DNA from: an uncultured Collinsella sp.
Lineage (GTDB): Bacteria; Actinomycetota; Coriobacteriia; Coriobacteriales; Coriobacteriaceae
DNA: 16,211 nucleotides
Assembly: GCA_958427145.1 (NCBI GenBank)
Contig: CAUAAZ010000043.1
Span: 1-16,211, forward strand
Direction: 5' to 3'
The notes under the pieces: generated by a model
Database searches by the model: none
Told to the model about the DNA's origin: nothing
The model's input: only the letters and a program-made list of their open reading frames with translations
Program-made: the position numbers and the translations under genes
Shown here: positions 7,031-14,760 of the stretch, piece after piece
Layout of the letters: every line of letters starts with the position of its first letter
Position numbering within the stretch: the stretch's first letter is position 1

Positions 7031-7152
7031 CTGGCAACCGCACCAAACGGCCGGGCAGAACGCCCATTTCCTGCATTTTCTCGCGCGCTGGCACCCCGCG
7101 CCGCCGCTACGCCATAATAGTTGGCGGACAAACGGCGAGAGAAAGCAGCCAC

Positions 7153-9834
7153 ATGGCACAGACCACGACAGATACCGCCGCCAGCACCGTTTCTGGCGCC
7201 GGCGCCGCCAGCTCGTTCTCGGGCGGCACGGGAACCGAAGCCGAATTCGGCTCGCTCGGCGCGCTCTCCCCCACCTGGTGGGAGCCCGAGGATGGTAGCG
7301 AGCCCGAACCATGGCTCACGCCCGATCAGGCCTTCGAACGCTTCTTTGAATGGACAAGCGACCGCGGTATTGAGCTGTGGGACCACCAGGAAGAGGCCCT
7401 CATGGATCTAGCCGCCGGTGACCATGTCATTTTGGGAACACCGACCGGATCGGGCAAGTCGCTTGTCGCGCTAGGCATGCTCTTTATGGGCATGGCGCAA
7501 GGCAAGCGCTGTTATTACACGGCCCCCATCAAGGCTCTGGTCAGCGAAAAGTTTTTCGACCTTGTGCAGGTGCTCGGCCGCGATAACGTCGGCATGATCA
7601 CCGGCGATACGCATATCAACACCAAGGCACCCGTCATCTGCTGCACGGCCGAAATCCTTGCCAACGACGCACTGCGCGAGGGCGAAGATGCCGACGTGGG
7701 CTGCGTGGCCATGGACGAGTTCCACTACTTTGCCGACCCCGACCGCGGTTGGGCCTGGCAGGTGCCGCTGCTCACCCTGCCCCACACGCAATTCATGCTC
7801 ATGAGCGCCACGCTCGGCGATGTCACCGCCATCGCCGCCTCACTCGAGGAACACACCGGCGCTACTTGCGACTTGGTTGTCGACGCCCCGCGCCCTGTTC
7901 CGCTGAGCTACGACTATGTGACGACCTCCCTCGAGGGCACGGTCGAGCTCGCCATGCGCCGTGACGAGGCCCCGCTCTATATCGTGCACTTTAGCCAGGA
8001 TGCCGCCCTTGCGACGGCACAGTCGCTCGCCAACTTTGGCATTGCCACCAAGGAGCAGCGCGAGGCTATTAAGGAAGCCGCCAAAGGCACGAGCTTCTCC
8101 ACGGCTTTCGGCAAGATCCTCAAGCGCTTGCTCGGCTGCGGCGTCGGCGTGCACCATGCTGGCATGTTGCCGCGCTATCGCCTCCTGGTCGAGCGCCTGG
8201 CGCAGCAGGGCCTACTGCCCGTCATCTGCGGCACCGACACACTCGGCGTCGGCATCAACGTACCCATCCACACCGTAGTGCTCACCGCGCTCACCAAGTT
8301 CGATGGCTACAAGATGCGTCGTCTGCGCGCCCGCGAGTTCCATCAGATTGCCGGTCGCGCCGGCCGCTCGGGCTTCGATACCGAGGGCATGGTGATTGCC
8401 GAGGCCCCGGAGCACGAGATCGAGAACGCCAAGCTCATGGCCAAGGCGGGCGACGACCCCAAGAAGCTCCGTAAAATTAAAAAGAAAAAGGCCCCCGAGG
8501 GCTTTGTCACCTGGAACAAGCAGACCTTTGAGCGTCTGATCGAGACGCAGCCCGAGACACTCAAACCGCGCCTGCGTATCACGCACTCCATGGTGATTAG
8601 CGTGGTCGAGCAGGGCGGCGATGCCCGAGCCCGTATACACGACCTCATCGAGACAAGCCTGCAGACCTCCGAGGAAAAGGCCAAGCTCGAGGTTCGCGCC
8701 GACGAAATCTTCGCCACACTCATCGATTCCGGCGTCGTCGTTCGCACCGAGGTGCCGCCCGCGCCCGACGCTCCGGCTGACGCCGCGCCGGACATCGACT
8801 ACGCGCTGACGGTCGATCTGCCCGAGGACTTCGCACTCGATCAGCCGCTCTCGCCGTTCTTGCTTGCCGCGTTGGAGCTGCTCGACCCCGAGAGCGAGAC
8901 CTATACCATGGATCTGATCTCGATGGTCGAGGCAACGCTCGAGGATCCCAAGCAGGTGCTGCGCGCACAGGAGCGCGCCGCGCGCGACCGCGCGATGGCC
9001 GAAATGAAGGCCGACGGCATAGAGTACGAGGAACGTCTGGAGCGCATTCAGGACGTCACCTACGAAAAGCCGCTCGAGGACTTGCTCGATGCCGCCTTCG
9101 ACAAGTACTGCCAAGAAGTACCTTGGGCCAACGACTACCAGCTCTCGCCCAAGAGCGTCCTGCGCGACATGCTGGAGAGCGCGAGCGACTTTAAGGGCTA
9201 TATCCAAAAGCTCGGCATCGCCCGCTCCGAGGGCATTCTGCTGCGCTATCTAGCCGAGGCCTACCGCTCCCTCGATCGCACCGTGCCCATTGAGAAGCGC
9301 GATGAGCGCTTGCGCGACATCATTTCGTGGCTCGGCTTTGTGGTACGCTCGGTCGACTCGAGCCTGGTGGACGAGTGGGAGAACGCCGGCAACCCGGCGG
9401 CCCTCGACGCCGCGCCGCCGCAGGGCATCGACGAGGTCGTTGCGGACCGTCGCGGCTGCACGCTATTGGTGCGCAACGCGCTCTTCCGCCGCGTGACCCT
9501 TGCCGCCCGCGAGCACGTTCGCGACCTGGGCGAGCTCGACGACGACTGGGGTATGAGCGAGATCCGCTGGCAAAAAGCACTCGACGCTTACCACGAGCAG
9601 CACGAGGAAATCCTCACCGACGGAGATGCCCGCAGCGCCGCGATGTTTTCCATTGACGAGTCCGACGAGAAGACCGCGCACGTATGGCACGTGCACCAGA
9701 TCTTTGCCGACGAGGATGGCGACCACGATTTTGGCATCATGGGCGATGTCGATCTGGACGCCACGCAAGACGGCGGCGAGGTCATCTTCAAAAACTACCG
9801 CGTCGGCTTTATCGAGGACCTGCTCGAGGACTAG
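7153..9834 (+). CDS. Ski2-like DEAD/DEAH-box RNA helicase with DUF3516-like C-terminal half
   Basis: An 893-aa superfamily 2 helicase. Walker A is GTPTGSGKS (95-103), motif Ia is YTAPIKALVSEKF, and the Walker B box is DEFH (188-191). Motif III is SAT (218-220), motif V is GTDTLGVGINVP and motif VI is QIAGRAGRSG (398-407). The DEFH box and the helicase core match the Ski2/Mtr4/HelY group; the remaining 450 or so residues, acidic and helical, match the actinobacterial DUF3516 helicase layout. It probably unwinds structured RNA with ATP for processing or decay. ATG 7153 was chosen over the in-frame ATG at 6994, because the latter falls inside the inverted repeat and adds 53 residues with no domain. 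The ribosome site is a purine run GAGAGAAAG, and CATAAT at 7113-7118 may be its -10 box. Confidence 0.92.
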   Translation: MAQTTTDTAASTVSGAGAASSFSGGTGTEAEFGSLGALSPTWWEPEDGSEPEPWLTPDQAFERFFEWTSDRGIELWDHQEEALMDLAAGDHVILGTPTGSGKSLVALGMLFMGMAQGKRCYYTAPIKALVSEKFFDLVQVLGRDNVGMITGDTHINTKAPVICCTAEILANDALREGEDADVGCVAMDEFHYFADPDRGWAWQVPLLTLPHTQFMLMSATLGDVTAIAASLEEHTGATCDLVVDAPRPVPLSYDYVTTSLEGTVELAMRRDEAPLYIVHFSQDAALATAQSLANFGIATKEQREAIKEAAKGTSFSTAFGKILKRLLGCGVGVHHAGMLPRYRLLVERLAQQGLLPVICGTDTLGVGINVPIHTVVLTALTKFDGYKMRRLRAREFHQIAGRAGRSGFDTEGMVIAEAPEHEIENAKLMAKAGDDPKKLRKIKKKKAPEGFVTWNKQTFERLIETQPETLKPRLRITHSMVISVVEQGGDARARIHDLIETSLQTSEEKAKLEVRADEIFATLIDSGVVVRTEVPPAPDAPADAAPDIDYALTVDLPEDFALDQPLSPFLLAALELLDPESETYTMDLISMVEATLEDPKQVLRAQERAARDRAMAEMKADGIEYEERLERIQDVTYEKPLEDLLDAAFDKYCQEVPWANDYQLSPKSVLRDMLESASDFKGYIQKLGIARSEGILLRYLAEAYRSLDRTVPIEKRDERLRDIISWLGFVVRSVDSSLVDEWENAGNPAALDAAPPQGIDEVVADRRGCTLLVRNALFRRVTLAAREHVRDLGELDDDWGMSEIRWQKALDAYHEQHEEILTDGDARSAAMFSIDESDEKTAHVWHVHQIFADEDGDHDFGIMGDVDLDATQDGGEVIFKNYRVGFIEDLLED

Positions 9835-9856
9835 CCGAACATACTGGAACGAAACG

Positions 9857-9896
9857 AAGCGGGGCCGCTGGCAATATAGCCAGCGGCCCCGCTTTT
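9857..9896. terminator. Strong terminator between convergent helicase and DUF2130 genes
   Basis: A perfect 16-bp GC-rich stem (9857-9872 and 9879-9894) with loop AATATA, ending in TTTT on the plus strand, 22 bp after the helicase stop. The minus-strand tail (TTCGTTTC) is poorer, but the hairpin may also stop transcripts of the DUF2130 gene, which ends 18 bp away. Confidence 0.92.
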
Positions 9897-9913
9897 GCGC
9901 TATACGCTATGCC

Positions 9914-11671
9914 TTACTCGGCACCCTCGACCTCATACGAATCCGCCTCGGCTGGCTCATCGTTTGTCTCTGTCGCAGCCCCGCGCGCCTCGTCAAACGC
10001 GGCCTTCATGGTCTTGTTGCCCCACGTGAGCTTGCGAATGGTAAGATCGTCCGCCTTCTTGTTGGCTAGGCGCAGATTGTTCTCGGAGGACAGCAACGCC
10101 TCCTTGGTTTTCTGCAGGTGGCTAATCGTCTTGTCGATCTCATCAATCGCCGTTTGGAACTTGCGGCTCGCGATCTCGTAGTTGCGACCGAAATCATTCT
10201 TGAACTTCTCCATCTTGGCTTCGAAGTTCGTGACGTCGATATTCTGCTGTTTGTACTCCGCCAGTTCCTGCTTATAGCGCAGCGAACCCATGGCGGCGTT
10301 GCGAAGAAGCGTGATCATGGGAATAAAGAACTGTGGGCGAATCACGTACATCTTCTCGTAGCGATAGCTCACGTCCACGATGCCGGCGTTGTAAAGCTCG
10401 CTCTCGGGTTCGAGCAACGTGCAGAGCACCGCGTACTCACAGCCTTTCTGGCGACGATCGTGATCGAGTTTCTTAAAGAAGTCCTCGTTTTTATGCTTGG
10501 TCGCAGTCTCGTCGTTCTCGTTTTTCATCTCGAACATAATCGAAATGACCTCGTTGCCGCTCGCGTCGCACTCACGGAAAATGAAGTCGCCCTTGGTGCC
10601 CTCGGACGCATCGTTGTCCTTCTCGAAGTACGCGTTGGGAAACGCCGTCATGCGCAGGCGATTGAACTCGGTCTCGCAGTGCTGCTCGAGCGACTCGCCC
10701 ACCATCTTGGTGGACAGTCGGACCTTCATGTCCTTAAGGCGCTCAATCTCTTCATCCTTGTAGCGAATCAACTCGTCGCTCACGCGTTTGGCCTGCGCAA
10801 GCTCAAGCTCATGTGCCGCCTTGGCTTGCTCCTCGCGAGAATCGCGCACCGCCAGCTCGCTCGTCAGTTTGGCACGTGCCTCGTCACGCTCACGCTCCGC
10901 CGCGGCGACCGCCTCAGACAGGTTCATTTTTGCCGTAAGCTCTTGCTCGCGCAGTTGGGCACGAAGGTCCTCGGCCTCCTGCTCAGACTGAGCCTTTGCG
11001 GCGGAAAACTTCTCTTGCACCTTCGCGCGATAGTCAGTAAGCGCGCGCTCGGCCTCGCTGCGAGCGGCATCGAGCTCACGCTGCGACTCTGCCGCGGCAG
11101 CGGCAAGCGCCATCTCCTGGGCCTTGTCCGCCGCGGCGAGCCTGGCCTGCAGCTCGGCAATCTGAGCGTCGCGGGCGGACAGGTCGTTTTGAGCGGCATT
11201 GCGCACCGCCGCCTCGGCGAGTTTTGCTTCGTCATCCTTGCGCCCCAGCTGCGCACGCAGGTTGTCGATCTCGCGCTGCAGCTCGGCATTCTCCTTTTGA
11301 GCATCGGCGCGGGCCTCAACCGCCGCACGCTGACTTGCGCTCTCGCGCTCTGCGGCAGCGCCCTCGAGCTTGGCGCGCAGCTCAGCAAGCTCGGCATTGC
11401 GCTTGGCAACCTCTTGTGCCAACTCCTGCGCCGCAGCGTTCTTCTGCTCGACAAGCTGAGCGTCGCGTTGAGACTCCGCCTCCTGCAGGGCAGACGCCGA
11501 ACGCGAACGCTCAAGCTCCAGCGCCTGCTCGCCCTCGCGTCGAGCCGCCGCTACGCGCTCATCAAGATCGCGCGAGAACTCGGCATCGCGCACTTGCTTG
11601 ACGATATCCGCATAGCCGGACGCATCGACCTTAAAAACTTCGCCGCAATGCGGGCACTTGATCTCGTTCAT
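9914..11671 (-). CDS. DUF2130 family protein: long coiled coil plus PD-(D/E)XK nuclease-like domain
   Basis: A 585-aa protein. The N-terminus has a single CPHC (6-9), a half zinc knuckle. Residues 25 to about 335 are an unbroken Ala/Glu/Arg/Gln-rich coiled coil. The conserved DUF2130 core follows: LSTKMVGESLEQHCETEFN, then GDFIF with D362 and FEMKNE with E381-M-K383. This D...ExK arrangement is what a restriction-endonuclease-like fold would show. A second helical region (about 480-550) and an acidic tail end it. The architecture parallels RmuC, a coiled-coil protein linked to limiting DNA rearrangement, but the activity of DUF2130 proteins is not established. GAGGAG lies five bases before the ATG. 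It appears monocistronic, flanked by terminators on both sides. Confidence 0.88.
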   Translation of the reverse strand: MNEIKCPHCGEVFKVDASGYADIVKQVRDAEFSRDLDERVAAARREGEQALELERSRSASALQEAESQRDAQLVEQKNAAAQELAQEVAKRNAELAELRAKLEGAAAERESASQRAAVEARADAQKENAELQREIDNLRAQLGRKDDEAKLAEAAVRNAAQNDLSARDAQIAELQARLAAADKAQEMALAAAAAESQRELDAARSEAERALTDYRAKVQEKFSAAKAQSEQEAEDLRAQLREQELTAKMNLSEAVAAAERERDEARAKLTSELAVRDSREEQAKAAHELELAQAKRVSDELIRYKDEEIERLKDMKVRLSTKMVGESLEQHCETEFNRLRMTAFPNAYFEKDNDASEGTKGDFIFRECDASGNEVISIMFEMKNENDETATKHKNEDFFKKLDHDRRQKGCEYAVLCTLLEPESELYNAGIVDVSYRYEKMYVIRPQFFIPMITLLRNAAMGSLRYKQELAEYKQQNIDVTNFEAKMEKFKNDFGRNYEIASRKFQTAIDEIDKTISHLQKTKEALLSSENNLRLANKKADDLTIRKLTWGNKTMKAAFDEARGAATETNDEPAEADSYEVEGAE

Positions 11672-11729
11672 AGCAGCTCCTCGATGGACGCAAATTTCAA
11701 CCTCCTACACTCTACCGCGCCGCACGGAC

Positions 11730-11764
11730 AAAAAAGGCGCCGCTGCCATAATGGCAACGGCGCC
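11730..11764 (-). terminator. Rho-independent terminator after the metallophosphoesterase gene
   Basis: A 13-bp stem with one mismatch (arms 11736-11748 and 11752-11764, loop TAA). On the minus strand it is followed by six T (complement of 11730-11735). It ends the HIRAN/microprotein/phosphoesterase transcript upstream of the DUF2130 gene. Confidence 0.88.
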
Positions 11765-11770
11765 AGAGCC

Positions 11771-11799
11771 ACCACAAAGGTGCCTGCCCCCTTTGTGGT
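11771..11799. repeat. Perfect 10-bp palindrome next to the terminator
   Basis: ACCACAAAGG (11771-11780) and its exact complement CCTTTGTGGT (11790-11799) are separated by TGCCTGCCC. It lies between the phosphoesterase stop and the terminator, so the transcript would carry two hairpins in a row. It lacks a T tail of its own. It may be a dispersed palindromic unit or an RNA 3'-end stabiliser. Confidence 0.55.
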
Positions 11800-11809
11800 A
11801 GTTTGCGAG

Positions 11810-12355
11810 CTACAGTCCAAAGAAGCTCAGGATCTGGTCTCGGCTTACGGGCTTGTAGTTGTTGGCGTCGAGGCCCACATCGTAGCGGTAAATGGGGCGC
11901 TCGCGATCGCGGTTGCGCGCGTTGGTGCGGTCTCCCCTGCTGTGGATATGCCCGTGCAGCATGATGGCGCCACGCGCCTTTCCATTCCAGCTGAGCATGG
12001 GGTAGTGGCTCATTACCAGGCGATGGCCTTTGGCGTAACCGGGAGCGACTTCCAGATAATCGCGCACGTCATCCCAGATTTGGGGCGCAGCTGGATCTTC
12101 CCAGTCGCCGTCATGGTTACCACGGATGAGCGTTACGTTCTGGCATTCGATACGCTCGCGCAGGCGCACCGCCTCCGCCATGGGCAAGCGATACGTAAAG
12201 TCTCCCAGGATATAGAGGCGGTCGTCCGCAGCCACGCACTCATTGATGGCATCGATGGCCTTGCGGTTCATCTCCTCGACCGAATCAAACGGTCGATCCA
12301 TATCGTGCAAGATATTCGTATCGCCCAGGTGCAGGTCGGCGGTAAACCACATCAT
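11810..12355 (-). CDS. Calcineurin-like metallophosphoesterase
   Basis: A 181-aa protein carrying the full set of metal-binding motifs: D7-x-H9 (ADLHLGD), G51-D52, GNHD (79-82), H117 in SHYP, and GHIH (135-138). These bind the di-metal centre that hydrolyses phosphoesters. The small size and DLHLGD start fit the YfcE/MJ0936-like single-domain group. The substrate could be a nucleotide, a nucleic acid end or another phosphoester. The double ATG at 12355 and 12352 is preceded by GAGG nine bases upstream. It lies 66 bp after the microprotein gene on the same strand; TATACT (complement of 12396-12401) in that gap could be a -10 box, so it may have its own promoter as well as read-through. Confidence 0.9.
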   Translation of the reverse strand: MMWFTADLHLGDTNILHDMDRPFDSVEEMNRKAIDAINECVAADDRLYILGDFTYRLPMAEAVRLRERIECQNVTLIRGNHDGDWEDPAAPQIWDDVRDYLEVAPGYAKGHRLVMSHYPMLSWNGKARGAIMLHGHIHSRGDRTNARNRDRERPIYRYDVGLDANNYKPVSRDQILSFFGL

Positions 12356-12421
12356 CGTCTATGCCCTCATTTCGTAACGCGTCAAACTCGTGCTAAGTAT
12401 ACAGACACAGCGATGCGGCGG

Positions 12422-12601
12422 TTATCCAAAGAGCCCGCCGAACAGTCCGCGGCGGCGTTTGTCTTTCTTTTTCGACGCATCACCCTGGGCGTTCTTGTCC
12501 TGCCGTTTCCTACGGCCCTGCTCCAACTCATCGTCATCGAGTAGCATATCCCACTCAAACGGATCATCTGTCAGATCGAACAGGTCATCGTCATCAAACA
12601 T
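12422..12601 (-). CDS. 59-aa charged microprotein, acidic head and basic GLFGGLFG tail
   Basis: A small open frame starting at ATG 12601 with AAGGGAG six bases upstream, 18 bases after the HIRAN stop. The first half is strongly acidic and aromatic (MFDDDDLFDLTDDPFEWDML, then LDDDELE). The second is strongly basic (RRKRQDK, then KKKDKRRR) and ends in GLFGGLFG before TAA. The charge split, good ribosome site and operon spacing argue that it is real. I recognise no family. The layout would suit an adaptor that binds both a basic protein or metal and a nucleic acid, but that is inference. Confidence 0.75.
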   Translation of the reverse strand: MFDDDDLFDLTDDPFEWDMLLDDDELEQGRRKRQDKNAQGDASKKKDKRRRGLFGGLFG

Positions 12602-12619
12602 GGCAGTCTCCCTTACCGA

Positions 12620-12946
12620 TTAGCGAGCATCCACCACGTAGAGTCCAACGCGCACCTGATGCCACGGGCTGCGCTCGGGAGCAACCTGCTGCACGCGCGC
12701 CTCAAATACGTCCTCGTGGCCGTAATACATCATCAAGGACAGTGGGCCGACCTCGTTTCCCGGAACGTAGCCAAGTTTGGTCTTGCCATAGTAGATCGCA
12801 ACTGCCTCGGGGTCATGGGGATTATCGCGCTCGGCACACAGCGTCAGCTTATCGCCCGCTTTAAGATCGCCCAGGACCAAGGCGCCATCAGCATACTGAA
12901 ATCCTGCAATGTGAAATGACAGAAGAACACGTGAAGGCTCGTACAT
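12620..12946 (-). CDS. Stand-alone HIRAN-domain protein
   Basis: A 108-aa protein that is almost entirely one HIRAN domain. The first strand is FHIAGFQYADG (11-21), then LKAGDKLTL (28-36), the signature ERDNPHDPEAVAIYY (39-53) and KLGYVPGNE (57-65). HIRAN domains, best known from the helicase HLTF, bind 3' DNA ends or damaged DNA. Free-standing bacterial versions are common, with unknown roles. GAGGAG lies five bases before the ATG, in a leader (GAGGAGCTGCTATG) identical to that of the DUF2130 gene. It heads a run with the 59-aa microprotein and the metallophosphoesterase. Confidence 0.9.
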   Translation of the reverse strand: MYEPSRVLLSFHIAGFQYADGALVLGDLKAGDKLTLCAERDNPHDPEAVAIYYGKTKLGYVPGNEVGPLSLMMYYGHEDVFEARVQQVAPERSPWHQVRVGLYVVDAR

Positions 12947-13182
12947 AGCAGCTCCTCTAACGGCCGGATAAACCGGTGTGTAACCTTATTGAGAAGTCTA
13001 CGGTCCCGTGCGGACACAAATACATCCTGTCTGCGTCCTTCAATCGTTTGCCTCAACGCTTGCGCGACAGAACGCTTGCAGATAAGATAGGAACACGGAT
13101 GGCACCCGTTGCCGCGGGTCTTGCCAACTCCGATACACGTTTTCATCGTGAGAAGTGGCCGTCTTCGCTTACGCGGGGGCGG

Positions 13183-13266
13183 CTATTTCATTCGGCCGAT
13201 AAACAGACCGAGTTCGATAGCCGCAATCAACAACGCCAATAACGAAATAACATCGCTTACGTTCAT
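13183..13266 (-). CDS. 27-aa hydrophobic toxin-like peptide
   Basis: A 27-codon frame, ATG at 13266 with AAGGGA six bases upstream and TAG at 13183. The peptide opens MNVSDVISLLALLIAAIE, forms a single hydrophobic helix (about 5-24) and ends in a short basic tail (GRMK). This is the shape of holin-like or type I toxin peptides (TxpA/BsrG-type). It lies in the 425-bp stretch between the HIRAN gene and the aldehyde dehydrogenase gene. The ribosome site is held in a hairpin. Beyond the stop is a GC-rich inverted repeat (13158-13183) that pairs better as plus-strand RNA. In the remaining 12947-13157 I see no gene. No antisense antitoxin RNA can be proven from sequence alone. Confidence 0.65.
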   Translation of the reverse strand: MNVSDVISLLALLIAAIELGLFIGRMK

Positions 13267-13272
13267 ACCAAA

Positions 13273-13287
13273 TCCCTTCTAAAGGGA
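13273..13287 (-). promoter_or_regulatory. Hairpin masking the ribosome site of the toxin-like peptide
   Basis: Read as minus-strand RNA, TCCCTT, loop TAG, AAGGGA is a perfect 6-bp stem. AAGGGA is also the Shine-Dalgarno sequence six bases before the ATG of the 27-aa peptide. The stem would reduce translation, a device known in type I toxin mRNAs. Confidence 0.5.
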
Positions 13288-13324
13288 GTTGGCCCATCCG
13301 TGCTCCATAACAGTAGTCTAACGC

Positions 13325-13363
13325 AAAATGCAGGTAATAGGAACACTTGTTCGTATTACCTGC
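13325..13363 (-). terminator. Terminator hairpin after the aldehyde dehydrogenase gene
   Basis: GCAGGTAATA (13330-13339) pairs with TATTACCTGC (13354-13363), then across one G/G mismatch GAACA pairs with TGTTC, leaving a CT loop. On the minus strand the stem is followed by ATTTT. It sits 8 bp after the dehydrogenase stop. The T tract is short, so termination may be partial. Confidence 0.65.
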
Positions 13364-13371
13364 GCCCTTTT

Positions 13372-14751
13372 CTAATGCACAAACATGCGCACGAACTTGT
13401 GCTTCCAGCTTGCGTAGGGCGCATACCGAAACGGCACGTCCAGCCAAGTTGCCTTGTTCACGATGCTCTTCTTGTGGCTAAACGTATCGAAGCTCTCGCG
13501 TCCATGGTACTGCCCCATACCGCTCGCGCCCATGCCGCCAAAGCCCATATGGCTCGTAGCCAAGTGCATGATCGTGTCGTTGACACAGCCACCGCCAAAG
13601 GGCACGTAACGCACGAAGCGCTGCTGAACTGCGCGATCCTGACTAAAGATATACAGGGCCAGCGGCGTCGGACGATCCGTAATAAACGCTTCGGCCTCGT
13701 CTAGGCTCTCAAACGTCAGCACCGGCAAGATGGGACCGAAGATCTCCTCCTGCATCACGGCGTCATCGGGGGTCACGCCGTCTAGGATCGTCGGCTCAAT
13801 CTTGAGCGACGACTCGCGCGCCGTGCCTCCCAGCACGACCTTATCGGGATCGATCAGCCCGCGCACGCGCGCAAAATGCTTAGCATTGACGATATGCCCG
13901 TAATCCTCGTTATCGAGCGGATGCTCGCCAAACATACGGCGGACCTCTTCCTTGATGAGGCCCAGCAGCTCGTCGTGCACGCGCGTATCGACCAGCAGGT
14001 AGTCGGGCGCCACGCAGGTCTGCCCTACGTTGAGCCATTTGCCAAAGGCGATACGCCGTGCCGCGACCTTCAAGTTTGCCGTCGCATCCACGATGCAGGG
14101 GCTCTTGCCGCCCAGCTCAAGCGTCACGGGCGTGAGGTTTTTACTCGCGCGCTCCATGACGAGCTTGCCGACCGGAACGCTACCGGTAAAGAAGATCTTG
14201 TCCCAGCACTCATCGAGCAACGCTTCGTTCTCGGCGCGCCCGCCCTCGACAACCGTCACCAGGCGCGGATCAAATGCCTCTTCACAGATTTGCTTGAGCA
14301 CCGCGCTCGATGCCGGAGCATAGGCACTCGGCTTGATGACCACGGTATTGCCCGCGGCAAGGGCGCCGGCGAGCGGCTCGAGTGTTAGCAAAAACGGGTA
14401 GTTCCACGGAGCCATGATGAGCGTGACGCCATAGGGCACGGCTTGCGTTTTGCACGCGCTCACGGCGTTGGCAAGGTCACACGGACGCAGGCGCGGACGA
14501 CTCCATCGAGCCACGTGAGCGATCTGATGACGAATCTCGGAAAGCGACGTGCCGATCTCGCACATATATGCCTCGTCATGCGACTTTCCCAAATCGGTCT
14601 TGAGTGCATGGGCAATATCGGCCTCGTGCGCCCGTACCGCATCGCGTAAACTCACTAGCGCGCGACGTCGGGCATCAACATCAAACGTAGCGTGCGTTTT
14701 AAAGTAAGTGCGCTGATCGCCGACGATGCGCGCGATTTCCTCGGTGTTCAT
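13372..14751 (-). CDS. NAD(P)-dependent aldehyde dehydrogenase, ALDH3-like
   Basis: A 459-aa enzyme that oxidises aldehydes to acids with NAD(P). Motifs: APWNYPF (114-120), NTVVIKPSAYAP (135-146), FFTGSVPVGK (187-196), catalytic base E212 in LELGGKSP and nucleophile C246 in NVGQTCVAPDY. EEIFGPILPV and the FGGMGASGMGQYHG block follow. The short length, the single-Gln GQTC context and the hydrophobic C-terminal tail place it in the class 3 (ALDH3/coniferyl aldehyde-type) branch, which prefers medium-chain or aromatic aldehydes. AGGAGG lies five bases before the ATG. It follows the alcohol dehydrogenase gene by 9 bp, so the pair would take an alcohol through the aldehyde to the acid, or part of that route in reverse. 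Confidence 0.94.
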   Translation of the reverse strand: MNTEEIARIVGDQRTYFKTHATFDVDARRRALVSLRDAVRAHEADIAHALKTDLGKSHDEAYMCEIGTSLSEIRHQIAHVARWSRPRLRPCDLANAVSACKTQAVPYGVTLIMAPWNYPFLLTLEPLAGALAAGNTVVIKPSAYAPASSAVLKQICEEAFDPRLVTVVEGGRAENEALLDECWDKIFFTGSVPVGKLVMERASKNLTPVTLELGGKSPCIVDATANLKVAARRIAFGKWLNVGQTCVAPDYLLVDTRVHDELLGLIKEEVRRMFGEHPLDNEDYGHIVNAKHFARVRGLIDPDKVVLGGTARESSLKIEPTILDGVTPDDAVMQEEIFGPILPVLTFESLDEAEAFITDRPTPLALYIFSQDRAVQQRFVRYVPFGGGCVNDTIMHLATSHMGFGGMGASGMGQYHGRESFDTFSHKKSIVNKATWLDVPFRYAPYASWKHKFVRMFVH

Positions 14752-14760
14752 GGCACCCTC

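Noticed and set aside
6994..7152. Upstream ATG of the helicase frame
   Set aside because: It lies inside the inverted-repeat element, adds 53 Arg-rich residues without a domain, and is upstream of a likely -10 box.
8212..9207. 331-codon minus-strand frame inside the helicase gene
   Set aside because: Antisense shadow of the helicase; no start signal or domain.
10118..12544. 808-codon open frame on the plus strand across the DUF2130, phosphoesterase and microprotein genes
   Set aside because: It crosses three convincing minus-strand genes and a terminator, has no ribosome site and no recognisable motif. It is a by-product of codon bias.
12382..12567. 61-codon minus-strand frame overlapping the microprotein gene
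   Set aside because: Wrong frame; the overlapping 59-aa frame has the ribosome site and the ordered charge pattern.
12844..13146. 100-codon minus-strand frame overlapping the HIRAN start
   Set aside because: No ribosome site, about 100 bp overlap with the HIRAN gene in another frame, and no conserved pattern.
12976..13242. 88-codon plus-strand frame opposite the toxin-like peptide
   Set aside because: It would begin at GTG without a ribosome site and has no recognisable features; the region may be transcribed, but probably not as this protein.
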